Assembly: GCF_000021805.1 (NCBI RefSeq)
Contig: NC_011726.1
Span: forward strand, 1,302,001 to 1,366,000
Source of the DNA: Rippkaea orientalis PCC 8801
GTDB taxonomy: Bacteria; Cyanobacteriota; Cyanobacteriia; Cyanobacteriales; Microcystaceae
Length of the DNA stretch: 64,000 nt
Reading direction: 5' to 3'
In this document: positions 1 through 7,411 of the stretch, one piece after another
Layout of the letters: each line of letters starts with the position of its first letter
Numbering within the stretch: position 1 is the first letter of the stretch
Made by a program: the position numbers and the translations under genes
The notes under the pieces: model-generated
Told to the model about the DNA's origin: nothing
The model's input: only the letters and a program-made list of their open reading frames with translations
Databases searched by the model: none

Positions 1-99
1 TTCTATCAACATTTCGATCTTTTCTGGCAAGGTAGCTGTGTCAGATTCAATGGCATTTAAGGCAGCTTTTACGTTTAAATCACTGAAGGTTGTCGTCAC
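1..99 (-). CDS. N-terminal fragment of an unrecognised protein, cut by window edge
   Basis: An open frame starts at a GTG at 99 and runs off the left edge of the window, 33 codons in all. It begins VTTTFSDLNVKAALNAIE and reads like ordinary helical protein. An in-frame TGA lies about 10 codons upstream, and a GAGA lies about 10 bases before the GTG, so this is a plausible start. The family is not recognisable from so short a piece. The frame could be fortuitous, but the composition is protein-like. Confidence 0.4.
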   Translation of the reverse strand, partial: MTTTFSDLNVKAALNAIESDTATLPEKIEMLIE

Positions 100-682
100 T
101 GGTTTAATGTCTCGTAATCAGTTAACAAAAGAGCGATATTCTTACTCCAACATAGGAAAAATAACTAATGAAAATTTAAAAATTCTGTAGCGGTTGAATC
201 GCTTAATTTTGATCCAGACTTAAATGGTATGATTCTTCGGTAAGTAACGGACTCAAGTTAATGGGTATATCTTCATTCATTCAACCAATAAGTTTAGGTT
301 TAAGGGCTGTTTCTTTGTCTTTTTTTAATAGTTAACTCCAGACGCATGATTTTGTTTAATTGTCAACTCGCTTCAAGAATCTTCATACACAATTTAGTAC
401 ATTTGCTCAAATTAGTCCTCAGGTGGCACTCAATTAGGTAACAAACGCTTAAAAAATAGCAATTTTATAGTTATTTTGTACTTAATATTCAGACAAAACA
501 AGACTTTTGGCTTGTTTTTGAATTTTAGACAAACGTACTGAAGATTTTTATTTTACCAGATTGGGGTCAAATGGCGCAATCTCGTTACTTATTGAGAATA
601 ATTCTTAGACATTGCGTTATGTAAAGGGTGAGGATTAATCGAAATTTTTCAAGACAAAGACTTTTAATATAAGTTTTATTGA
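100..682. other. Gene-free AT-rich interval with one Fur-box-like palindrome
   Basis: About 580 bases without a convincing open frame on either strand. The only structured element is at 583-603: CGTT, two bases, then TTATTGAGAATAATT. The core resembles the Fur/Zur operator type of cyanobacteria (A/T-rich, centred on TTGAGAA). A near-identical 21-mer (19 of 21 bases) occurs in opposite orientation at 7247-7267. Confidence 0.5.
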
Positions 683-1267
683 TTACAGGGAGTCAAAAGT
701 GATATCTTCATAAATCTCACCCAAAGGTATCTCTAAGTCAAAAGAAGTCAACTTCAACGTATCAGTTGCAGAATAATAATTCGTTAACAACCAAGATTGT
801 TGATCTTGCTTGATATAATGTTTGACATGATAACGATATTGATCGACTAAAATATATTCTTGAAATGTTGGAATTGAGCAATAGTAATTAAACTTATCTC
901 CTTGATCATAATTGTTTGTACTTTTGGATAAAACTTCAATAATTACGGTGGGATTAATAATAGTGTCCTTTCGATTATCCACTAAAATAGGCTGTCCCTT
1001 AATAACCATAATATCAGGATAGGTATAGACTTGAACGGCTGGAATCCATAAGCGTAAATCTACCAGATAAACCTTATAATCTTGTCCCCGCAAACCCAAT
1101 TTAAGGTAACTAGCAACATTAAGGGTAATGGCATTATGGTTAGGAGTACCACCTGTCATAGGGATAATTTCTCCCTTAATATATTCATGCCTAATCTCAG
1201 CCGTTTCTTCTTGGGCTAAATACTCTTCCGATGTATAATAACTGGTTGGAGTAGCAGATACCATCAC
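683..1267 (-). CDS. Uma2 family endonuclease-like protein (DUF820)
   Basis: A 194-residue protein of the Uma2/DUF820 family, which has a restriction-endonuclease-like PD-(D/E)xK fold and is hugely expanded in cyanobacteria. Visible signatures are the N-terminal YTSEEYLAQEE and RHEYIKGEI segment, the acidic strand YPDIMVIKG around residue 84, and the IEVLSKST strand around residue 110 that carries the catalytic Glu. The later YILVDQ strand is also typical. The precise biological role of the family is unknown. It lies 3 bases downstream of the gene at 1271-1702 on the same strand, so co-transcription is likely. A second, diverged family member is at 16539-17168. Confidence 0.88.
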   Translation of the reverse strand: MMVSATPTSYYTSEEYLAQEETAEIRHEYIKGEIIPMTGGTPNHNAITLNVASYLKLGLRGQDYKVYLVDLRLWIPAVQVYTYPDIMVIKGQPILVDNRKDTIINPTVIIEVLSKSTNNYDQGDKFNYYCSIPTFQEYILVDQYRYHVKHYIKQDQQSWLLTNYYSATDTLKLTSFDLEIPLGEIYEDITFDSL

Positions 1268-1270
1268 TGT

Positions 1271-1702
1271 TCAATTTTCTCTAGAGCATTGCAATAAGTG
1301 ACATTCATAAGGTTTAGGGGGGATGGCAACAGTATAAGCAAGAAAATTATAGGTTGCTAGGATAGAATATTGATGGTAACTTCCCCCAAAAGTTTCTGTT
1401 AGACTCTGTTGAGAGGGTAATGTTTCTGAGTCTTCTACAATCAAATACTTATCGATTCTTTGACGACTGATAGTAGAATTGGTGTAGAGAGTATGTCCCT
1501 TGTCTAAAATATCCTTACTTTTTCCTTTATTCTCATTAAATAAAGCATAATTTTTGTAGGCTATTCGCGTTAAATTTGCCAATTCCCAAGGGATATCTTC
1601 TTCAAAATCAGAAGAAACTAATAACTTTACCTCTGGTTTCTCTGTTAAATCCTTTTCTAATTGTTCTTCGCCTTTTGTTAAAGGTATTTCAATTCTTTTC
1701 AT
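1271..1702 (-). CDS. Hypothetical protein downstream of ParA
   Basis: A 143-residue protein with no recognised domain. I place the start at the ATG at 1702 (MKRIEIPLTKGEEQLEKDL) because a GGAG lies about 12 bases upstream. The longer reading from a TTG at 1741 overlaps the end of the ParA gene. The N-terminus is charged and helical; the C-terminal half is neutral and includes a QQSLTETFGG stretch. Its position directly after a ParA-type ATPase suggests it could be the ATPase's partner or adaptor, but nothing in the sequence proves that. It is followed 3 bases later by a Uma2 gene. Confidence 0.6.
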   Translation of the reverse strand: MKRIEIPLTKGEEQLEKDLTEKPEVKLLVSSDFEEDIPWELANLTRIAYKNYALFNENKGKSKDILDKGHTLYTNSTISRQRIDKYLIVEDSETLPSQQSLTETFGGSYHQYSILATYNFLAYTVAIPPKPYECHLLQCSREN

Positions 1703-1737
1703 GGCTTTTATTCTCCGGATTTTGATATATTGGGATA

Positions 1738-2622
1738 TCAAGGTAACTTTCTTAAAAATTCCTCGGTCAATTTCATCAACGCTTTAGAGCCTGTAGAACT
1801 AGGCATCGCAGCAACGACTGGCATAAACGTATCCACTGCTTTAGCCACATTAACATCCATCGGGATTGAAGTACTAAACAATTGACGGGGAGTAAAATCC
1901 TGTTCAACCCGTCGCATCACACGATTATAATAACGACTCAATAAACCCCCACCAGAAGCAATAAAAACAATGCCTAATAAATTAAGATTTAAGGGGTCAG
2001 TATGTTGATGACTTTCTTTGAGTTTAGCAATACGTCTTTCTAACAATTGCATTCCCACAATGGATAAAGGTTCAGGACGCGCTGGAATAATATAATAATC
2101 ACTCGCAGCTAGGGCACTACGAGTTAACAGATTATACCCTGGAGCACAATCCATAATGACAAAATCATAGTATTCGCTAACAGATTCAATAATCTTTTTA
2201 ATTAACACCCGTTCAAAATGATTCCAGACCGTTTCAAAGTTTGGATTATTAACAATGGCTGCCTGTTGGTGAAGAGTTTCTGAGACAATATATTCATCAT
2301 ATAATTCTAAATCTCCTGGTAATAAATCCAACCCTTCAATATTACAAATATAGGGTTGAATAATATCATGAATATCCAGTTTACTGTAGGGATTTGGTTG
2401 AATAATATTATCAAGTAAATAACTCAAAGTCCGCCGTTTTTTGCGCGTATTGGCAAATTCATGGGGAGACATTAAACTCAGGGTGGCACTAATTTGAGCA
2501 TCTAAGTCTAATACCAGTACCCGTTTTCCATGATATTTTGCTAAACAAGTCGCTAAATTAACCGTTAGGGTGGTTTTACCCACTCCCCCTTTCATATTAA
2601 CGGTACTAATAACTAATCCCAT
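1738..2622 (-). CDS. ParA/MinD-family ATPase
   Basis: A 294-residue ParA-type P-loop ATPase. The deviant Walker A is MKGGVGKTT at the N-terminus, with the signature lysine. It is followed by the Walker A' strand VLVLDLDAQ (residues about 41-49) and the Walker B region DFVIMDCAPG. I chose the ATG at 2622 because the conserved strand MGLVISTVNMKGG starts there and an AAGGA lies about 11 bases upstream; a TTG at 2724 would add 34 unconserved residues. Such ATPases position plasmids, chromosomes or protein assemblies. There is no ParB gene or visible parS iteron nearby, so its cargo is unknown. It heads a likely operon with 1271-1702 and the Uma2 gene. Confidence 0.88.
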   Translation of the reverse strand: MGLVISTVNMKGGVGKTTLTVNLATCLAKYHGKRVLVLDLDAQISATLSLMSPHEFANTRKKRRTLSYLLDNIIQPNPYSKLDIHDIIQPYICNIEGLDLLPGDLELYDEYIVSETLHQQAAIVNNPNFETVWNHFERVLIKKIIESVSEYYDFVIMDCAPGYNLLTRSALAASDYYIIPARPEPLSIVGMQLLERRIAKLKESHQHTDPLNLNLLGIVFIASGGGLLSRYYNRVMRRVEQDFTPRQLFSTSIPMDVNVAKAVDTFMPVVAAMPSSTGSKALMKLTEEFLRKLP

Positions 2623-2810
2623 TGATACAATCCTTTTTTGATGCAATACACCGCTAGGAGAAAGGCAAAAGTTGACGACAAGATAACTTTCCCCTATTTT
2701 TAGACGGTATGGACGGTGTTTCAACCTGAAAACCTCGCTATCCTAATCATACAAGACCTTTGAGCATTCCTGTCGTTAAGTAGGTGAGCATAATTAAACA
2801 AACAAGATCT

Positions 2811-2837
2811 GTAGGGTAGAGCATTGCCCCACCCTAC
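2811..2837. repeat. Interspersed palindrome, GTAGGGTGG-GCATTGCC-CACCCTAC family
   Basis: Imperfect palindrome GTAGGGTAGAGCATTGCCCC followed by ACCCTAC. Related copies are at 27704-27728 and 39468-39492. All are intergenic. Such short palindromes are common in cyanobacterial genomes and may act as weak bidirectional terminators. Confidence 0.7.
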
Positions 2838-2874
2838 GTTTATTGATAACCACTTACAGGATTCGCATTCTAGA

Positions 2875-2897
2875 TCCCACGACTAAAGCGCGTGGGA
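2875..2897. repeat. Hairpin resembling an IS200/IS605 end remnant
   Basis: TCCCACG, a nine-base loop, then CGTGGGA. Hairpins of this type (CCCACGACTAAAG...CGTGGGAGTGTCAA) often flank IS200/IS605-type elements in cyanobacteria. No tnpA or tnpB is present here, so at most this is a relic. It could equally serve as a simple hairpin. Confidence 0.35.
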
Positions 2898-2904
2898 GTG
2901 TCAA

Positions 2905-3294
2905 TTAACAATCAATGACTTCTTCACGATCGCCCGCTTCTTGCCATAATTGATAGAGGAATAATTCAGCGCGATCGCTCAATTTAGAGACAAACAACCC
3001 CTCGTCTCCATCAGGTTCAGAGGTTAACCAAGTCCCTTGTAAAACCACCTCAACCCACTGGCGATCGCAAACATTCACCGCTAAAATTTCCCCGACTTGG
3101 GTTTGAGAGGCTTTCACCAATTCGTCCAAATGGGTTAAATCAGACGGCAGTAAAAAAGCTGCGGTACTTGGTTGTACTAATAATTCTGTTCCAGATCGCA
3201 CTGCTAATACAACGCGATTGGTTAACCATTCTTCCACCCCTTGGGTTAGCAATTCGAGATCAAATCCATTTTCAGTATAAATTAATTTCAACAT
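2905..3294 (-). CDS. Conserved cyanobacterial hypothetical protein
   Basis: A 129-residue acidic protein starting MLKLIYTENGFDLELL. It looks like a widespread cyanobacterial protein of unknown function. No membrane segment or signal peptide is present. Predicted strands and helices alternate (RVVLAVRSG, AAFLLPSDL, WVEVVLQG). The start is secure: AGGAG lies 8 bases before the ATG. A strong intrinsic terminator ends only a few bases upstream of that ribosome-binding site (3309-3346), so transcription into this gene may be attenuated. Confidence 0.75.
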   Translation of the reverse strand: MLKLIYTENGFDLELLTQGVEEWLTNRVVLAVRSGTELLVQPSTAAFLLPSDLTHLDELVKASQTQVGEILAVNVCDRQWVEVVLQGTWLTSEPDGDEGLFVSKLSDRAELFLYQLWQEAGDREEVIDC

Positions 3295-3308
3295 CGGTAG
3301 TTGCTCCT

Positions 3309-3346
3309 AAAAAACCCCCCGCTTTCGACTAGGGAAAGCGGGGGGT
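3309..3346 (-). terminator. Strong intrinsic terminator or attenuator just before the 3294 start codon
   Basis: On the minus strand, ACCCCCCGCTTTC pairs perfectly with GAAAGCGGGGGGT (13 bp, 7-base loop) and is followed by six T residues. The T tract runs straight into the AGGAG of the gene at 2905-3294. It either terminates an upstream minus-strand transcript or regulates the downstream gene by attenuation. Confidence 0.85.
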
Positions 3347-3650
3347 AAAGTAAACCTTGAAAAGTTTGATTTTTACCAGGGAACAGGGTTAAGTTGCCTG
3401 TTATACCCGCTAAGTTGGGTTAGGAATAGATAATGGTTAAGGAAATTATTATTACCCTTTGGGGGATAATCTCGATCTGATTTAGTCTGTAGTCCAAAGC
3501 TTGTCCCATTAGCCGTACCTACGGTCTGTTCATTGCTACCTATTGCTAAGCATTCCCCATTAAGAGTCAAAATTCGCCACGGGAAAGGGCAATTGAAGGT
3601 TAAGTGACCAAGAAAAGAGAAGTGCTGCATAAACATAGGTATTTTCGACC
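3347..3650. other. Gene-poor interval upstream of a terminator; possible non-coding transcript
   Basis: An 87-codon open frame exists on the minus strand (3373-3636). It has no ribosome-binding site and low-complexity, unconvincing composition. One stretch, GECLAIGSNEQTV, recalls a WD40 repeat, so this could be a decayed WD40 fragment. Because a strong minus-strand terminator lies immediately downstream, a small RNA from this interval is an alternative. Confidence 0.3.
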
Positions 3651-3719
3651 GTGCTAAAGCTGACTTTTTTATACTACACTTGTATTACGAAAATGTCTAC
3701 CCTTTTGGAGAAAAAAATT

Positions 3720-4055
3720 ATGGCAACTGTACCACGAACCACAACAACAGAAATGGAAGTCACTAGCATCCGCTTAGAGAGAGTACTCAAAGAGAGACTC
3801 AAAGAACTCTCAGGAAACCAAGGTTATCAGGTGTTAATCAGAGATATTCTTTGGAATTATGTCCAACAGAAGTCAGGAGAGTATCGACCGCAATTTGCAG
3901 CTTCGGATATTCGTGTCACCCTCGAAGCAACGGCCAAAAAGGATGAAAGTTGCGTTTTAACGGGTAAATTAATCCCAGAAAACCAAAAAATGCTACTAGG
4001 ATTAACCATTTATGGAGATTTAGTTCCCTTGAGTCTGGATAGTTTAGCTAGTTAG
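3720..4055 (+). CDS. Probable ribbon-helix-helix protein, conserved in cyanobacteria
   Basis: A 111-residue protein. Residues about 10-45 (EVTSIRLERVLKERLKEL, then NQGYQVLIRDILWNYV) have the strand-helix-helix pattern of Arc/CopG-type DNA-binding proteins. The C-terminal half is a small alpha/beta region without a recognised domain. The start is the ATG at 3720, preceded by GGAG at 9 bases; an in-frame ATG at 3693 is possible but lacks such a site. A TATACT hexamer at 3670-3675 may be its -10 box. Function as a regulator is inferred from the fold only. Confidence 0.65.
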   Translation: MATVPRTTTTEMEVTSIRLERVLKERLKELSGNQGYQVLIRDILWNYVQQKSGEYRPQFAASDIRVTLEATAKKDESCVLTGKLIPENQKMLLGLTIYGDLVPLSLDSLAS

Positions 4056-4065
4056 AAGTTACGAA

Positions 4066-4118
4066 GGTGTGGGGGAGTGGGGGAGGTGGGGGAGATGGGG
4101 AGGGTGGGGGAGATGGGG
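4066..4118 (+). repeat. G-rich low-complexity tract
   Basis: Runs of four and five G separated by AGT, AGAT and AGGGT units cover about 53 bases on the plus strand. Such purine-rich short repeats are typical cyanobacterial intergenic DNA. The run could form a G-quadruplex in single-stranded form. Confidence 0.6.
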
Positions 4119-4154
4119 AAAATGATTGATAACCGACAGAAACGCTAGAAGAGG

Positions 4155-4241
4155 ATGATTTTCCCCGAAGAATTTTTAGAAAATCTCCCCTTTACTCAAG
4201 CGCGTTTTGATTGGCTATTGCGACGGCTTCAAAATCTTTAA
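4155..4241 (+). CDS. Possible 28-residue small ORF or gene remnant
   Basis: Starts ATG and reads MIFPEEFLENLPFTQARFDW, then LLRRLQNL, stop. AGAAGAGG lies directly before the ATG. The sequence is amphipathic and protein-like. It could be the N-terminal stub of a once longer gene. It lies tail to tail with the DedA gene, whose stop is 3 bases further on. Confidence 0.25.
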   Translation: MIFPEEFLENLPFTQARFDWLLRRLQNL

Positions 4242-4244
4242 GAA

Positions 4245-4883
4245 TTATTTTTTTAGATTGAGAACGTTTAAACTCGGTTTACGCGATTCCAACCACCGAG
4301 GCAGAATTAGGGAAATAATCACTAAAATCAGAGCTAAAATCCCAAATTGAGTCGTCCACTCAATAAGTTGATGCAGGGGAATGAGCCGACCACAGAAATA
4401 GGAAAGCGTCACCATAATGGTAGCCCAAATAGCAGCCCCACCAAAATTACAGAGCAAAAATTGACCGTAGGGCATCTGGGCAATTCCGGCCATGGGTCCG
4501 GCGAAAATCCGTAATAAGGTCACAAAACGCCCAAAAAATACGGCTCTAGGCGCGTTTTTACTAAATTGATCCTTAGCGTCTTCGAGTTTTTCTAAAGGAA
4601 TCCTGAAAAAAACCCCAAATTTGACTAAAAAAGGCCAACCCCCTAAGCGACCAAGCCAATAGCCAACATTATCGCCAATTACTGCCCCTGCGATCGCACT
4701 TCCTAAAACTAGCCAATAGTTCAAGTCACCACTTCCGGCCAGAACACCCCCCACAATGGTAATGGTTTCCCCAGGAATGGGGATTCCGGTATTTTCTAGG
4801 GCAATTCCTCCAAACACAGCCCAATAGCCGTATTGATGCGCAATTTCTTGAATATTATCTAACGAGAGCAATTCTAAAGACAT
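4245..4883 (-). CDS. DedA/VTT-domain membrane protein
   Basis: A 212-residue polytopic membrane protein of the DedA (SNARE-associated, VTT) family, which includes lipid scramblases/flippases for polyprenyl carriers and phospholipids. Family signatures are the E-x-G-x-P-x-PGE motif (ENTGIPIPGE around residue 30), GDNVGYWLGR, and FFGRFVTLLRIFAGPMAG around residue 115, with the conserved arginines. About four to five hydrophobic segments follow, ending in a basic tail. Length fits the family. The specific substrate cannot be told from sequence. Confidence 0.9.
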   Translation of the reverse strand: MSLELLSLDNIQEIAHQYGYWAVFGGIALENTGIPIPGETITIVGGVLAGSGDLNYWLVLGSAIAGAVIGDNVGYWLGRLGGWPFLVKFGVFFRIPLEKLEDAKDQFSKNAPRAVFFGRFVTLLRIFAGPMAGIAQMPYGQFLLCNFGGAAIWATIMVTLSYFCGRLIPLHQLIEWTTQFGILALILVIISLILPRWLESRKPSLNVLNLKK

Positions 4884-4972
4884 TGATGCCTAGCTTTACA
4901 AAGATTTACTTTATCTTCATATTCTGACGTAAAACTAGAAATAGTGTCAATTGAAGAGGGGAACAATTTAAC

Positions 4973-4997
4973 GTAGGGGCGTGGTTTCCACGCCCGT
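4973..4997. repeat. Intergenic hairpin GTAGGGGCGTGG-TTT-CCACGCCC
   Basis: Stem GGGCGTGG (4977-4984) pairs with CCACGCCC (4988-4995) across a TTT loop. A same-style element (GTAGGGGCAGGG-TTT-CCCTGCCC) is at 31211-31233. It lies between genes transcribed on the minus strand and may stop or stabilise the upstream transcript. Confidence 0.6.
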
Positions 4998-5084
4998 AAA
5001 CTTCATCAGACTGAGAAATGCTATAAGTCAAAGGCAACGCCAGAAGAAAAAATGATATCTTATGAATCATTTCTGATTGCTATA

Positions 5085-6212
5085 TTAATACAGTTCGTAT
5101 TTCAGTAAAGTACAAGGAAGGGAACCATTATAAACAGTTAGACGGCTAGATGTTCTAAGTCCTATTTGTTTACTTAATGCCTTATTTGCTGTGAGAATAT
5201 AAGCAGTCCAGCCTTTAAAACGCTGTTTAAGAATATCCCCCAATAACTTATACAAAGCTCCCAATTCTTCTGTGTTACCAATGCGTTTACCGTAGGGAGG
5301 ATTACAAATTATGATTCCTTCGGTTGTGGGAGGTTCAATTTTTTCTAAGCTTATTTGAGCTAATTTAATCTCTTTATCAACCCCACAAGCAGTTGCATTA
5401 CTTCGCGCTTGTTGGATAACTGATAAATCTTTATCACTGCCAAAAATCGGGTGTTTAATCTTAGCTAATTGTTGATTTTTAGCTTCAGTAACTATTTTGT
5501 TGTAGAGGGATTGATCAAAATCTTTCCAATGCTGAAAACTAAAGTGATTTCGATATAACCCTGGAGCAATATTTAAGGCTTTTAAAGCTGCTTCTATCGG
5601 TAAAATGCCTGAGCCACACATGGGATCTAAAAAAGGTAAATTACCGTCCCAATTAGCCATCGCTAATAAAGCTGAAGCTAGGGTTTCTTTTAAGGGAGCT
5701 AAACCCATTGCTGGCCGATATCCTCGACGATGTAAACTCTCTCCAGAACTGTCTAAACTCAAAAGACAATGATTTCCATTAATATGAGCATTAATAATAA
5801 TATTAGGAGCATTAAGATCAATATCAGAGCGTTGCTTAAAAACCCTGGTTTGTTGGTCAACAATAGCATTTTTAATCTGTAATGCCGTAAAATGAGTGTG
5901 GTTTAAATTGTTATTACTGCCTGTACAATTAACCCTAAAAGTTTGATCAGGTTCAAGATATTCAGACCAATTGATTTTTTGAACACTTTTATATAATTGA
6001 GTAGCGTTATAACTTTTCACTTCCTCAATGGGAACTAAAACTCTAAAAATAATCCTCGACCACAAATTAATGCGATAAAGTAATTCCTTATCTCCCTGAA
6101 AATGAACCCCCGTAAAATCAGGTTTAACCTCTTTTGCTCCCAAGGTTTCTAATTCCTTAGCTGCAATTTCTTCTAATCCGCTACTAACCGTTGCAAAATA
6201 CGTTTTAGTCAT
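5085..6212 (-). CDS. THUMP-domain class I rRNA methyltransferase (RlmL/YpsC-like)
   Basis: A 375-residue SAM-dependent RNA methyltransferase. The N-terminal THUMP region (TYFATVSSGLEEIAAKEL) binds RNA. The C-terminal Rossmann domain carries motif I LDPMCGSGILPIEAAL and the catalytic motif IV NPPYGKRIG typical of guanine-N2 methylation. It matches the N-terminal half of E. coli RlmL and Bacillus YpsC, which modify 23S rRNA; the RlmK half is absent. I start it at the ATG at 6212, which overlaps the end of the upstream ThpR gene by 8 bases and has AGG just before it; an upstream TTG at 6260 is less likely. The overlap suggests translational coupling. Confidence 0.9.
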   Translation of the reverse strand: MTKTYFATVSSGLEEIAAKELETLGAKEVKPDFTGVHFQGDKELLYRINLWSRIIFRVLVPIEEVKSYNATQLYKSVQKINWSEYLEPDQTFRVNCTGSNNNLNHTHFTALQIKNAIVDQQTRVFKQRSDIDLNAPNIIINAHINGNHCLLSLDSSGESLHRRGYRPAMGLAPLKETLASALLAMANWDGNLPFLDPMCGSGILPIEAALKALNIAPGLYRNHFSFQHWKDFDQSLYNKIVTEAKNQQLAKIKHPIFGSDKDLSVIQQARSNATACGVDKEIKLAQISLEKIEPPTTEGIIICNPPYGKRIGNTEELGALYKLLGDILKQRFKGWTAYILTANKALSKQIGLRTSSRLTVYNGSLPCTLLKYELY

Positions 6213-6768
6213 CCTTAGTATTGAATAAAAATTCTTGATAGATTTCCCACATTTTACCATTATGACTTAGCAACGTGAGGTGATTAATCATAAATTCAAA
6301 TTGGATAGGTTTATGTTGAAATTCTGACCAAGCTTGATGAAAATTAGGTTTAGTTAAATCTCGAAAAGCCACCGTTAAATGGGGAGCAAAAGGACGACTG
6401 TTAGAAACGGGATCAACAATAGCCAAGGATGAGGCTAAATGGGACATTAATGCTTGTTGTAAGGCTAAGAGTTCCGGGGTTTTAAAGACATCAATATAGA
6501 TAACGCGAGGCTTAAACGCAGCAAAACCATCCAGAATCATAGATAAAGACCCATGAGAATAGCAAAAAGCTTGTAATTGCTCTTCTAATCGAGATAAATC
6601 CTCAATATCCCAAATAAAAGGAGGCTGTAAGGTAACATGGGGAGGCGATTTTAAGGCAGCTTTGCTATTATAAATCTTGGCAAAGTATTGCTTAATTTGA
6701 GTAATCTCTTCTTGGACATCTTGAGGAGGAAGTAAAGCAATAAAAAATCTTTGTTTTGAGGCGTTCAT
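6205..6768 (-). CDS. thpR: LigT/2H phosphoesterase family, RNA 2',3'-cyclic phosphodiesterase
   Basis: A 187-residue member of the LigT (2'-5' RNA ligase) family. The two catalytic H-x-T motifs are visible as PPHVTLQPPF near residue 44 and APHLTVAFRD near residue 130. The N-terminal strand RFFIALLPP is also typical. These enzymes open 2',3'-cyclic phosphate ends of RNA; the ligase activity is a weak reverse reaction. The ATG at 6768 is chosen over a TTG two codons upstream. It overlaps the downstream RNA methyltransferase gene by 8 bases, so the two RNA-processing enzymes are probably one operon. It is divergent from the YciI gene with only 12 bases between start codons. Confidence 0.85.
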   Translation of the reverse strand: MNASKQRFFIALLPPQDVQEEITQIKQYFAKIYNSKAALKSPPHVTLQPPFIWDIEDLSRLEEQLQAFCYSHGSLSMILDGFAAFKPRVIYIDVFKTPELLALQQALMSHLASSLAIVDPVSNSRPFAPHLTVAFRDLTKPNFHQAWSEFQHKPIQFEFMINHLTLLSHNGKMWEIYQEFLFNTKDD

Positions 6769-6780
6769 GGACAATTAATT

Positions 6781-7047
6781 ATGGCTTGGTTTGTTAAGAT
6801 TGAACGGGGAATTGTTGATAAAAAACGCTTTGACCGCTATGTACCTGCCCATAAGGCTTATGTCAAAGAACTCATTGCTCAGGGACATCAGGCAAAAACG
6901 GGCTATTGGGGAGATTTTGGCGGGGGAATGCTTTTGTTTGAAGCTGAGTCTGAAGAAGTCGCTAAAACGATTGTAGCAAACGATCCTTTGATTCTTAATG
7001 GTTGTGTTGAATACGAACTTCATCAGTGGTGTATCGTCGTGGATTGA
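6781..7047 (+). CDS. YciI-like protein
   Basis: An 88-residue single-domain protein with the YCII fold (dimeric alpha+beta barrel). It has the characteristic strand MAWFVKIERG, R-x-x-HKAYVKELIAQG (with the conserved His) and LLFEAESEEVAKTIVANDPL, in which the acidic and DP motifs are family hallmarks. The function of most YciI proteins is unknown; some take part in dehalogenation or hydrolysis. Full length for the family. It shares a very short divergent promoter region with thpR. Confidence 0.88.
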   Translation: MAWFVKIERGIVDKKRFDRYVPAHKAYVKELIAQGHQAKTGYWGDFGGGMLLFEAESEEVAKTIVANDPLILNGCVEYELHQWCIVVD

Positions 7048-7087
7048 CGATCTCTCGTCAAGCTAACGCTGTAGATAAGCTATTGTT

Positions 7088-7177
7088 ATAGAACAAGCAG
7101 CGATCGCAATTGGTTCGGTTATCGCAACAAAAGCGTTAGAGAAAACGGGTGAGAAAAAGCAGTTAAGATTGTGTTAA
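7088..7177 (+). pseudogene. Short coding remnant (IAIGSVIATKALEKTGEK)
   Basis: Thirty codons reading IEQAAIAIGSVIATKALEKT then GEKKQLRLC and stop, with no start codon and an in-frame stop just upstream. The phrase I-x-T-x-ALEKTGEK resembles the N-terminus of a family of cyanobacterial repeat or NACHT-type proteins, so this may be a deletion scar. The rest of the 7048-7411 interval holds only a Fur-box-like 21-mer at 7247-7267. Confidence 0.3.
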
Positions 7178-7411
7178 ATTTTATTAACTATTAAAAAATC
7201 ATTAAAGTTGTATCAAAATATACAAAAAAATTAGAGGATTAATCATAATTATTCTCAATAATCAACGTAACAATGCGGGCTTCAGTTAGGTAAAAGAAAA
7301 ACTCTTTTTGTGCTAAAATAATAATGTAACCTGGGGTAGCTTGTGTCTAAATTGAAAACTAAGGGTTAAAGAAATCGAGCAGACACCTAACACCCTTTAT
7401 CCAGCAGGAGA

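Noticed and set aside
2875-2897. Complete IS200/IS605 element
   Set aside because: Only one end-like hairpin is present; there is no transposase or TnpB gene near it.
3373-3636. 87-codon open frame on the minus strand
   Set aside because: No ribosome-binding site, irregular composition and no recognisable full domain; kept only as a possible remnant or non-coding transcript.
6775-7023. 82-codon open frame antisense to the YciI gene
   Set aside because: Lies entirely over a well-recognised gene; its sequence is a shadow of that gene.
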